From: Martelella alba
Lineage (GTDB): Bacteria; Pseudomonadota; Gammaproteobacteria; Enterobacterales; Enterobacteriaceae
Direction of reading: 5' to 3'
Length of the DNA: 64,000 nt
Assembly: GCF_005217455.1 (NCBI RefSeq)
Contig: NZ_SZPQ01000026.1
Location: 1 to 64,000 of the forward strand
Part shown: piece after piece, positions 47,642-55,618 of the stretch
How the letters are laid out: every line of letters begins with the position of its first letter
How positions within the stretch are numbered: the stretch's first letter is position 1
The notes under the pieces: model-generated
Told to the model about the DNA's origin: nothing
The model's database searches: none
The model's input: the letters and a program-made list of their open reading frames with translations, nothing else
Program-made: the position numbers and the translations under genes

Positions 47642-48730
47642 ATGAAATGGCGTTCTCAAGTTAAAAAGCAGGTATCGCTATTATTTTTTACCTATTTTCT
47701 GGCATCCACGGCTTTATCGGCGCTCATGACCTCCCCGGCGAAGGCGGAAGCGGATAGGCTGGTGGGACTGATTAAACCGATAAAAGCGGATAGACCGTTT
47801 AAGATCGGCGTGACGGTGGTTCACCTGAACGATGATTTTTATAAAGGCATTATTTATGGCATTACCGATGAGGCTAAACGTTCCGGCGTTGATGTCGTTC
47901 AGGTATCGGTCGCCGGCGCCTATGGCAATGTTCGCGAGCAGTTTGCCCAACTGGAGGCGTTCAAAAGTATTGGCGCCGATGTGGCCATATTGGCCCCCGC
48001 GGCATTCGACGGCTACGACCCCATTATCAAATCATTAAAAGCCAGCGGAATGAAAGTCGCTTCCGTGGGCATTCCGGTCAACAGTAAAAATATCGATTTC
48101 GGCGTGCTGCAAGATGATACCAATATCGGCAAAGTGATGGCCGATGCGGTCTGCCGGTCCGATGTGAAACCGAAAAACGTCGCCATGATCCCAGGACCGG
48201 CTGGCGCTGAGTGGGTAAGACTCCGCTATCAGGGATTCCACGACGAGGCCAAAAAGTGCCCGACGCCGGTCTCCATTGTGGAAACCGGTTTTGGCGGGGG
48301 CATCGGCTTGCAGGATGGCCTGACCAAGGCTTCCGACCTGCTGCTGCGCAACCCCGACGTCAATTTTATCTATACCCCGCAAATTACCTTGGGCATGGGC
48401 GCGGTTCAGGCTATCCGCCAGCAACACCGCGCGGCCTCGGTGGTGAGCTCGGCCATGATCAAGCAGGCGATACCGATGATCAAGGACGGTAGAATGCTGG
48501 CGGTCGTCTCCGAGCCGGGCATTATCATGGGACGGCTCATCGTTCAGTACGCCATCCGCTCAATGGAAGGCAAACCGATGCCCAATCTGTCCCCGGCCGG
48601 TACCGATGGCCTGAATTATGCGCATTTCAACGTGCCCAATGAGGTTCTCGACAAAAACAACGTGGACAAGCATTCGTTTGAAGTCTACGAGATTCCTCCC
48701 GCCGATTGGCATATTCCCGCGCTGCAATAA
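47642..48730 (+). CDS. Ribose-type ABC transporter substrate-binding protein
   Basis: 362-residue periplasmic protein with a signal peptide at about 1-34 (LLFFTYFLASTALSALMTSPAKA|EAD). Type I periplasmic-binding fold (RbsB/TorT-like): FKIGVTVVHLNDDFYKGIIYGITDEAKRSG, GADVAILAPAAFDGYDPIIKSL, VLQDDTNIGKVMADAV. Several earlier in-frame starts exist; GAGGAA sits 6 bases before ATG 47642, directly before the signal peptide. Followed after 21 bases by the ATPase gene. The sugar-type fold does not prove a sugar ligand: the surrounding enzymes suggest an aromatic or acid. Confidence 0.9.
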   Translation: MKWRSQVKKQVSLLFFTYFLASTALSALMTSPAKAEADRLVGLIKPIKADRPFKIGVTVVHLNDDFYKGIIYGITDEAKRSGVDVVQVSVAGAYGNVREQFAQLEAFKSIGADVAILAPAAFDGYDPIIKSLKASGMKVASVGIPVNSKNIDFGVLQDDTNIGKVMADAVCRSDVKPKNVAMIPGPAGAEWVRLRYQGFHDEAKKCPTPVSIVETGFGGGIGLQDGLTKASDLLLRNPDVNFIYTPQITLGMGAVQAIRQQHRAASVVSSAMIKQAIPMIKDGRMLAVVSEPGIIMGRLIVQYAIRSMEGKPMPNLSPAGTDGLNYAHFNVPNEVLDKNNVDKHSFEVYEIPPADWHIPALQ

Positions 48731-48751
48731 ATTTGCGAGAAGGAGAGGGCA

Positions 48752-50359
48752 ATGCGCACAGAACGGTATGTCGCACCATCGGCGGTGGCCGGAAACTCGC
48801 CCTTGCTCCGGGTGGCGGGCTTGTCCAAGCGGTTTGGCGCCACACAGGCGCTCCATAATGTTTCCATTCAGTTCCATGAAGGGGAAATTCACTGCGTGCT
48901 CGGTGAAAATGGCGCGGGCAAGTCAACCATCGGCAAGATCATCAGCGGATTATACACCGCCGATGAAGGCGTTATCTGGTATGGCGATCAGCAGGTCGCC
49001 TTCAACAGCTCCCGCGAAGCCCGACACGCCGGCGTCGTGATGGTGTATCAGGAACTTTCTCTGGCGCCGAGTTTGTCAGTGCGCGCCAACTTGTGGCTGG
49101 GCGCGGAGCGGGGCAAAGGGCCTCTTTCCCTCGTTCTTAAATCGCAGGAAGTCCACCGCGTCCGGGAAGTTCTGGCGCAACTGGGCCTGACGGATATTGA
49201 TATGGAGCAGGCGGTGGGGAGTTTCCCGGTCGCCGTGCAACAGCTTATTGAAATAGGCAAGTCACTCATGTCCCGGCCCAGGGTGATCATCTTCGATGAG
49301 CCGACGGCGATGTTGGGGGCGGTGGAGAAAGACCGGTTTTTCTCCGTGTTGCATGGCCTGCGCGAATCGGGGCTGGTTTGCGTCCTGGTGACGCATCATA
49401 TCGATGATGTCCTTGCCGTCAGTAACCGGGTCACCATTATGCGCAATGGCCAGGTGGTGGATGCCTTCCCGGTCAACGAGAAAATCGACGCCGACATCAT
49501 TATCTCCCGATTGACCGGCAAACCGCCCGGTAGTCACGGCATCACCGGCAAAAGCGACCGGCGTTTCCCACCCTTGCTCGATATTGAAAATCTTCCGGTG
49601 CGCGGCGGAAGAAATTCCGTGTTCTCGGTGGGACGCGGCGAAGTCGTCGGCATTTATGGCGTGGTCGGCTGCGGGGCGGAAACGCTGCTGCGTAACCTGG
49701 TGGGATTCTCGCCCAGGGTCAAGACGTCGCCTGTCAGCTTCAAACTGAAGGGATACGCCTGGCGCCCGGCAAGCGTCGCCGACGCGCTGAAACAGGGCGT
49801 GGCGTGGCTGCCGGCCGGCAGGGCGGCCAATGGCGTCTATCCGTCTTTGTCCATAGCGGCGAATCTGATGATCACGCAATGGGTAAATTTCAGCCGCGCC
49901 GGGTTTATTCGTACCCGGCGGGCCGAGCGGGCCGCTGACCGGCGGCTTGCGCAATGCGGCGTGAAATATGCCGATAAACAGGACCCGCTCACCCATCTGA
50001 GCGGCGGCAATCAACAGAAAGTCCTGCTCGCCCGGGCCATGGCCGGCGCCAGGGAACTGCTGGTATTGGAGGAACCCACCGCCGGGGTGGATATCGATGC
50101 GAAATACGAAATACACCAGCGAATACGCGCGCTCGCCTCAACCGGCGTGGCGGTCATCCTCTTATCCAGCGATCTGTCGGAAACCCTGGCCTTGAGCGAC
50201 ACGGTATGGACCCTGTTTCATGGCGGCATCGTCAATACTTACCGTAAACCGGAAGAGGATGACAGCGCCTCGATTATCGCGGACGTGGTCGGCCAGACAA
50301 GCGTCCGCCATGCCGAACACGAACGGAACGAAAAAGACGATTTCGGAGTCCTCCCATGA
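48752..50359 (+). CDS. Ribose-type ABC transporter ATP-binding protein
   Basis: 535-residue cytoplasmic ATPase with two nucleotide-binding domains (RbsA/MglA type). Domain 1: Walker A GENGAGKST at about 50-58, FPVAVQQLIEIGKSL, Walker B VIIFDEPTAM, H-loop VLVTHHIDD. Domain 2: a degenerate Walker A region (YGVVGCGAETLLRNLVGF), signature LSGGNQQKVLLARAM, Walker B LLVLEEPTAGVD. The degenerate second site is common in this class. EPTAMLGAVEKD departs from the usual EPTAALT. ATGA overlap with the permease gene. Confidence 0.93.
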   Translation: MRTERYVAPSAVAGNSPLLRVAGLSKRFGATQALHNVSIQFHEGEIHCVLGENGAGKSTIGKIISGLYTADEGVIWYGDQQVAFNSSREARHAGVVMVYQELSLAPSLSVRANLWLGAERGKGPLSLVLKSQEVHRVREVLAQLGLTDIDMEQAVGSFPVAVQQLIEIGKSLMSRPRVIIFDEPTAMLGAVEKDRFFSVLHGLRESGLVCVLVTHHIDDVLAVSNRVTIMRNGQVVDAFPVNEKIDADIIISRLTGKPPGSHGITGKSDRRFPPLLDIENLPVRGGRNSVFSVGRGEVVGIYGVVGCGAETLLRNLVGFSPRVKTSPVSFKLKGYAWRPASVADALKQGVAWLPAGRAANGVYPSLSIAANLMITQWVNFSRAGFIRTRRAERAADRRLAQCGVKYADKQDPLTHLSGGNQQKVLLARAMAGARELLVLEEPTAGVDIDAKYEIHQRIRALASTGVAVILLSSDLSETLALSDTVWTLFHGGIVNTYRKPEEDDSASIIADVVGQTSVRHAEHERNEKDDFGVLP

Positions 50360-51339
50360 GCTTAAGCAAAGTAGCCGATGATGTCTCATCGGAACGGAAT
50401 ATGAAAAAGCGTCAATTCTCGCTTTCTGATTGGATGCTGCCGCTTTTGATCCTGCTGACCGCGATTGTCGCGGGACTGATTCAGCCGAGATTTTTTACCT
50501 TAAGCAATGGCGTCAATCTCGCCTGCCAGTTGGCCCCGTTGCTGATATTGTCCTTGGGGCAGGCGGTGACGGTGATAAGAGGGGGGCTTGATCTTTCCCT
50601 GTCTTCCACCATGTCGCTTGCCGGCGTGGCCGGGACATTGCTGATGAATCGGTTCGGCGTGCCGGCGGGCCTGCTGGGAATGCTGGCGGCGGGCGCCTTG
50701 ACCGGAACGGTGTCAGGTATGCTGATAGCGGTGTTCAATACCTCGCCTTTGGTGATAACCCTGGGTATGCTGTCGGTGGCCCAGGCCTTGGCATTAATTA
50801 TGTCGGGCGGCGTGCCCCTTTATGATATTCCGGCGTCCTACATTGAGTCGGTCGGTTACGGCACCTTTCTCGGCCTGCCCCTGATGGTATGGATAGCCAT
50901 CGCGCTGACCGTTATTATCGGCGTGCTGCTGAAATACACCTTATTTGGCCGTTATGTTTACGCGATGGGCTCAAATATTTCCGCTGCCTCGAAATCAGGC
51001 ATTAATGTCAGATTCTACACGGTGGCGGTTTATATGGTCAGCGGGCTTTGCGCCGGCACCGGCGCGATTATCCTGACGGCCTGGACCAGCTCGGCGCAAC
51101 CCATCGCCGCGCCAAACCTAACCTTGCAATCCCTTGCGGCGGTGGTGCTCGGCGGTGTCGCCTTAACCGGCGGCGCGGGCAACCTGAGACAAATCATCAC
51201 CGGGGTTATCGTACTAACGCTTTTGTCGAATGTGATGAATATGGTAGGGGTGTCGGCCTATTATCAGACGCTCACCGTGGGCATTGTTATTATTCTTGCC
51301 GTTATTCTCGATCGTTTTCGTCGCCGGGAAATTCTGTAA
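50356..51339 (+). CDS. Ribose-type ABC transporter permease
   Basis: 327-residue inner-membrane permease (BPD_transp_2, RbsC-like) with about 9-10 helices. Motifs: LGQAVTVIRGGLDLSLSSTMSLAG, NTSPLVITLGMLSVAQALALI, YAMGSNISAASKSGINV, and LQSLAAVVLGGVALTGGAGNLRQ. The ATG overlaps the ATPase stop (ATGA). Completes the importer. An ERIC separates it from the next enzyme genes, which may still be co-transcribed. Confidence 0.93.
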   Translation: MSLSKVADDVSSERNMKKRQFSLSDWMLPLLILLTAIVAGLIQPRFFTLSNGVNLACQLAPLLILSLGQAVTVIRGGLDLSLSSTMSLAGVAGTLLMNRFGVPAGLLGMLAAGALTGTVSGMLIAVFNTSPLVITLGMLSVAQALALIMSGGVPLYDIPASYIESVGYGTFLGLPLMVWIAIALTVIIGVLLKYTLFGRYVYAMGSNISAASKSGINVRFYTVAVYMVSGLCAGTGAIILTAWTSSAQPIAAPNLTLQSLAAVVLGGVALTGGAGNLRQIITGVIVLTLLSNVMNMVGVSAYYQTLTVGIVIILAVILDRFRRREIL

Positions 51340-51392
51340 ATGCATCCTGATTCTCTTGCCGCCGTCATCAGGCAAACTGAATCGGGTAGCTT

Positions 51393-51593
51393 ATCTATAT
51401 TCTGAATACGTCGAGTTGCATCGCGGCGGCACGTGAGCGACAAATTCGTCGGGAACGAATTTGAACCGCCAGCGGCGGGCCTCCGGTAAGAGACAGAATG
51501 TCTTTCATGCCTCTCCTGGCGCGTAGCTCACTCTGTGACTGGGGTGAGGATTGCGGCCAACAAAGAGGCAACGTGAAGTATGACGAGTAAATA
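51393..51593. repeat. ERIC element with about 70-bp internal insertion
   Basis: About 200 bp, ends TATTCTGAATACGTCGAGTTGCA and GGCAACGTGAAGTATGACGAGT, core GTGACTGGGGTGAG. Same insert (ACAAATTCGTCGGGAACGAA...) as the copy at 26039, so this longer form is a repeated family in the genome. It lies inside the catabolic module between the permease and RidA genes. Confidence 0.85.
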
Positions 51594-51610
51594 GCCAATG
51601 GAGTAAGACT

Positions 51611-52027
51611 GTGTCTCAAAACGTACAATATCTCAATCCTGAAACCGCCTGTCCCGCGCAAGGCCTTTATTCGCATCTCACCCGGGTGAGCGCCGGCGAT
51701 CTTTATTATATCGCCGGGCAACTTTCGGTGGGCGCTGACGGCGAAGTGGTGGGCAAAGGGGATTTCGATAAACAATTTGATCAAGTGTTCAAGAATCTTG
51801 GCGATGTCCTGTCGGCGGTAGGATGCGATTTCAACGACGTGGTTAAATTCAATACTTACCTGGTCGCTTCGCAGCATATTGATAATTTTATGAAGAATAG
51901 GGCGGCGCTTTTCCCGACACTCTTTGCCGGCACGGATTATGCCCCCAATACGCTCTTGATCGTCGACCGACTGGTTAAGGAAGCGTTTCTTATCGAAGTG
52001 GAAGCCGTGGTCAGGGCGCGTGATTAA
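51611..52027 (+). CDS. RidA family protein
   Basis: 138-residue protein of the YjgF/YER057c/UK114 family, which hydrolyses reactive enamines/imines or, in some pathway members, deaminates 2-aminomuconate. Family traits: LYSHLTRVSAGDLYYIAGQLSVGADGEVVGKGDFDKQFDQVFKNLGDVLSAVG; DVVKFNTYL; LFAGTDYAPNTLLIVDRLVKEAFLIEVEAVV. The usual catalytic Arg (R105 in E. coli RidA, in PxRxxV) is replaced: the matching stretch reads APNTLLIV, so enamine deaminase activity of the classical kind is doubtful. Start is GTG at 51611 after GGAG. Confidence 0.85.
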   Translation: MSQNVQYLNPETACPAQGLYSHLTRVSAGDLYYIAGQLSVGADGEVVGKGDFDKQFDQVFKNLGDVLSAVGCDFNDVVKFNTYLVASQHIDNFMKNRAALFPTLFAGTDYAPNTLLIVDRLVKEAFLIEVEAVVRARD

Positions 52028-52053
52028 CCGGGGCAATTATCGCGGGGTATCCT

Positions 52054-52938
52054 ATGAAGCTAGTAACCTATTTATCCCTTGGTGAAAAGAAAATCGGGGT
52101 AATGACCCCGGCGGGGCAAATTATCGACGTCACCGCAACGGTGAATACCAATGATATGAATGTGCTCATTGAAGAGTTTGCAACCTACAAGGAAATATTA
52201 ACAACCCGCAGCCAATCGGCTGGGCAACACGCGGTACCCGTGGGGGACGTCCGTTTGCTTGCCCCGATCCCGTATACCCGACGGAATATTTTCTGCGTGG
52301 GGAAGAATTATCATGCCCATGCGGAAGAATTCGGCAACAGCGGTTATGACTCCAGCGCTTCGGGGGGCAACGTACCCACGTATCCGATTATTTTCAGCAA
52401 GCCGGCCACCGCCATTTGCGGCCCCGGCGCTGGCATCGACAGTACCCTCGACCCATCCGGGACGATAGATTACGAAGCCGAGTTGGCGGTGGTGGTCGGG
52501 AAAAGGGGGCGGATCGCCGAAACGGATGATCCCATGTCGTTTGTGTTCGGGTATACGCTGGTGAACGATGTCACCTCCCGCCATTTGCAAAAACAACATA
52601 GCCAGTGGCTGCTGGGCAAGGGCATAGACACATTTTGCCCGATGGGACCGGTTCTGGTCACCGCTGATGAATTCGGCAAGCCGGGCGCCCAACGTATTTT
52701 CTGTCATGTTAACGGAGAAAAAAGGCAGGAAGCGGTCATCGCCGATCTGATTTTCGCCATTCCGGATTTACTGAAAACCTTGGGGCGGAGTATCACGCTG
52801 TTACCCGGCGATGTGATTGCCACCGGTACGCCCGCCGGCGTCGGGTTGGGTTTTGATCCTCCCCGTTATCTCGGGAAAGGCGATAAGGTCACCGTTTCCA
52901 TGCGCGAGATCGGCGAATTAACCAATACCCTTATTTGA
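52054..52938 (+). CDS. Fumarylacetoacetate hydrolase (FAH) family protein
   Basis: 294-residue metal-dependent enzyme. N-terminal domain about 1-65, catalytic domain after IFCVGKNYHAHAEEFG at about 80. Metal ligands are in TIDYEAELAVVVGKRGRI (Glu pair) and GYTLVNDVTSRHLQKQHSQWLLGKGIDTFCPMGPVLV (Asp). Then TLLPGDVIATGTPAGVGLGF. The family hydrolyses C-C bonds of 1,3-dicarbonyl acids or isomerises/decarboxylates ring-fission products (HpcE-like). Twenty-six bases after the RidA gene, so it belongs to the same unit and likely acts late in the ring-cleavage pathway. Confidence 0.9.
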   Translation: MKLVTYLSLGEKKIGVMTPAGQIIDVTATVNTNDMNVLIEEFATYKEILTTRSQSAGQHAVPVGDVRLLAPIPYTRRNIFCVGKNYHAHAEEFGNSGYDSSASGGNVPTYPIIFSKPATAICGPGAGIDSTLDPSGTIDYEAELAVVVGKRGRIAETDDPMSFVFGYTLVNDVTSRHLQKQHSQWLLGKGIDTFCPMGPVLVTADEFGKPGAQRIFCHVNGEKRQEAVIADLIFAIPDLLKTLGRSITLLPGDVIATGTPAGVGLGFDPPRYLGKGDKVTVSMREIGELTNTLI

Positions 52939-53102
52939 ACGATGAAATTATTGCGCACGCTGGATTGGCTATCCCCATGCCGGGCCGATAGCGCCCCAGT
53001 TTATTAGGACGGACCGCCTTATGACCGCGTGCGATTTCTATGATGCATGTCGTTAGCAACGGAAGATTTCCCAACCGGGTAATATATTAACGAGGTGATA
53101 TT

Positions 53103-54101
53103 ATGGCTAAAATTGTCAGTGCAATTAGTATGTCACATGTTCCTGGCGCGTTAGGTTGGGCCGACGCGCCCGCTATCGATCAACGCAAGCGCCTTGCCGA
53201 AATCCATGACAAATTAAAACAATGCATTACCGACACTAAACCCAACCTGATCATTGCATTTCTTGATGATCATTTCGAAAATCACTTTCGCCAGTTAATG
53301 CCGACCCTGGGCGTGCCCATTGCCGATTCACATATTGGCCCGGCGAAATATATGATGAAGGCGCTTAAATTCGATACGCAGCACCCTATCCCCAGCAATG
53401 TCACTATCGCGAAATTACTGCACGAAAAATTGATACACGGCGGATTTGAGGCGGCGCGTATGGGGGAAATCGAGTACGGGAATAACCTGATGATGCCCCT
53501 GAAGTTCATCCGCCCTGAATTTGATATCGAGGTGGTGCCCATTTATATCAATGTCTTTTCCCCGCCGTTGATGCCTTATTGGCGCGCTTATGACCTGGGG
53601 TTGAAAGTACGTGAAATCGTCGACTCGCTATCTGATGCGTATCGCGTGCATTTCCTTGCGACGGGCGGGCTTTCCCACTGGCCGCCGGTGTGGACCGAGG
53701 GCGCCCCGGAACAAGATACTTTTCTACAGCGAATGAAGGTCTATCAAACGATAGGAAAAGAAGCGTTGAATACCGACCCGACGCTCTATTCTGATTTCGC
53801 CCAGTATGAAATCGACATGATGAGCAAAATGGAATGGCCCATTGGCCACCGCCATCCGCTGGTCAATGAAGAATGGGACCGTGAGATGCTGCATCATTTT
53901 GAAATCGGCGACATCGACTATATGCGCGCGCTGACCTTTGATGAGGTTGAGACGCGCGGCGGACATGGGGGACACGAAGCATTGAACTGGGTGGCGTTGA
54001 TGGGCGCGATGAAAGGCACGCGCCCCGATTATGTCGCTTATGAGTCCGTGCCGGAATGGATAACCGGTATGAGCTATCTGACCTATCCGGGACAGCATTG
54101 A
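53103..54101 (+). CDS. Class III extradiol ring-cleavage dioxygenase (LigB type)
   Basis: 332-residue Fe(II) dioxygenase of the LigB superfamily (protocatechuate 4,5-, homoprotocatechuate 2,3-, 2-aminophenol 1,6-dioxygenase type). Likely iron and acid-base residues: His12 in ISMSHVPGALGW, FLDDHFENHFRQ at about 55, YINVFSPPLMPYWRAYDLG, and ATGGLSHWPP at about 186. No small LigA subunit gene is seen, so it would work alone as HpcB or gallate dioxygenases do. GAGGTG precedes ATG 53103. It lies between the FAH hydrolase and an FAD monooxygenase. The ring substrate is unknown. Confidence 0.88.
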   Translation: MAKIVSAISMSHVPGALGWADAPAIDQRKRLAEIHDKLKQCITDTKPNLIIAFLDDHFENHFRQLMPTLGVPIADSHIGPAKYMMKALKFDTQHPIPSNVTIAKLLHEKLIHGGFEAARMGEIEYGNNLMMPLKFIRPEFDIEVVPIYINVFSPPLMPYWRAYDLGLKVREIVDSLSDAYRVHFLATGGLSHWPPVWTEGAPEQDTFLQRMKVYQTIGKEALNTDPTLYSDFAQYEIDMMSKMEWPIGHRHPLVNEEWDREMLHHFEIGDIDYMRALTFDEVETRGGHGGHEALNWVALMGAMKGTRPDYVAYESVPEWITGMSYLTYPGQH

Positions 54102-54172
54102 TGCAACCGGAAATAACAAAGCCGTGATGGCATGGATCCGATCTTAGGCCAAGACAAACCGGGGAAAAGACA

Positions 54173-55339
54173 ATGGCACGTATTGCAGTGGTTGGGGCGG
54201 GGATGGGCGGATTGGCGTTCGCCTCCGCTATGCGCAACAGTAAGCACCAGGTCAGGGTGTATGAGCAGGCACAAGCGCTGAACGAACTTGGCGCGGGAAT
54301 TTCGCTGTGGGCGAACGGGACACGTCTGTTCGACGAGATGGGCATCGCCGCGCGTATGGCGGAACGGGCATGCGAAACCGAAGCGGCGTATTTTCGCAAC
54401 GAGAATGGCAGCGTCGCCGCGCTGCAATTGCTGGCGCGCGATAACTGGTACCGCGGTCAATATGGCCACCCTTATTTCGGCGCCTTGCGCACCGATTTGC
54501 AAGCGGCCCTGCTGGAGTCCATCGGCAGCGGTAAAATCACCCTCAATAAGCAATTGGTCCGTCTGGATGATTCAGATAACGAGGCGACGCTACACTGGGC
54601 GGACGGCACGACGGATACCGCGGACCTGGTGGTCGGTGCCGACGGCATCAAGTCGGTGGCGCGCGAGGCGGTGAACCCCACGGCGGGTCCGGTCTTTACC
54701 GGCAACAGCGCGTTTCGAGGCCTGGCGAAAACCGCCGATTTGACGTTGCTGCCGGAACCCAGATCGTTTACCGATTGGATGGGGGACGGCAAGCATGTGC
54801 TGAATTTCCCGGTGGGAAAAGATTTCGCATATACGACGATCGTGGTTTTTATGGATGGCCCCGAAGAATGGCGGCATGAATCCTGGCGGATCCCCGCCGA
54901 ACGGGCGGAGATTATCGGTGAATTCGCCGGTTGGCATCCGGCGGTGGGGCAACTCCTTGAACATGTGAACCTTTCCGAACGCTGGGGGCTGTTCCAGGTC
55001 AGTCCGATGGCCAGTTGGCATCGCGGCCGCACGGTATTGATCGGTGATGCCGCGCACGGCATGCTGCCGCATCACGGCCAGGGCGCGATTTCCTCGTTTG
55101 AGGACGCCATCGCGCTTGCCCACATTTTAAATGACGCTTCGCATGCTCCGCTGGCCGAGCGGCTCGCGCGCTATGAAGGGGAGCGCAAGGCGCGGGGCGA
55201 ACGTATCCAGCGGGCATCGCGGCGGGCGAATGCCTGCTTGCACCTGCCCATGGGCCCTGAGCGCGAGGAGCGTAATGAAACCTTGAATCACCTCGATCAA
55301 CATTACGCGTGGCTGCATGGCTATCAGTGCGGTGTGTGA
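54173..55339 (+). CDS. FAD-dependent aromatic monooxygenase
   Basis: 388-residue class A flavoprotein hydroxylase (salicylate, 3-hydroxybenzoate or 6-hydroxynicotinate hydroxylase type). ADP-binding motif IAVVGAGMGGLAFASAM (GxGxxG) at residues 4-20, DG motif VVGADGIKS at about 157, and FAD ribityl GD motif GRTVLIGDAAHGMLPHHGQGA at about 285. It would use NAD(P)H and O2 to hydroxylate a ring and give the diol or aminophenol for the adjacent dioxygenase. Seventy-one bases after the dioxygenase gene; last gene of the module. Confidence 0.9.
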   Translation: MARIAVVGAGMGGLAFASAMRNSKHQVRVYEQAQALNELGAGISLWANGTRLFDEMGIAARMAERACETEAAYFRNENGSVAALQLLARDNWYRGQYGHPYFGALRTDLQAALLESIGSGKITLNKQLVRLDDSDNEATLHWADGTTDTADLVVGADGIKSVAREAVNPTAGPVFTGNSAFRGLAKTADLTLLPEPRSFTDWMGDGKHVLNFPVGKDFAYTTIVVFMDGPEEWRHESWRIPAERAEIIGEFAGWHPAVGQLLEHVNLSERWGLFQVSPMASWHRGRTVLIGDAAHGMLPHHGQGAISSFEDAIALAHILNDASHAPLAERLARYEGERKARGERIQRASRRANACLHLPMGPEREERNETLNHLDQHYAWLHGYQCGV

Positions 55340-55544
55340 CCCGGGATAAATAAACGAACCGTTGCCGTAACCGGCGCGGCGTGACTGCCCGCCGGAGACC
55401 ACGTAAACCCACCGGCAATAACGCCGGGCCCCTGCCGAAATGAAGCGTGATTTAACGTGTTATTTATTTTTAGCGTGATTTTTAAGCCAGGGTATTCTAC
55501 GTTCATTGAGGTTATTTGCTTTTAAAATAACCGGCAGTGGATAT

Positions 55545-55572
55545 CTTACTCTGAATACGTCGAGTTGCATCC
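55545..55572. repeat. ERIC end fragment upstream of the giant gene
   Basis: CTTACTCTGAATACGTCGAGTTGCATCC matches the left end of ERIC elements here. The rest is missing. It lies about 50 bases before the giant gene's likely start codon, so it marks a junction. Confidence 0.6.
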
Positions 55573-55618
55573 CGTGATCTCATACCACTTAAACTTTCTG
55601 CCTATGGGAGCCGAAGGT

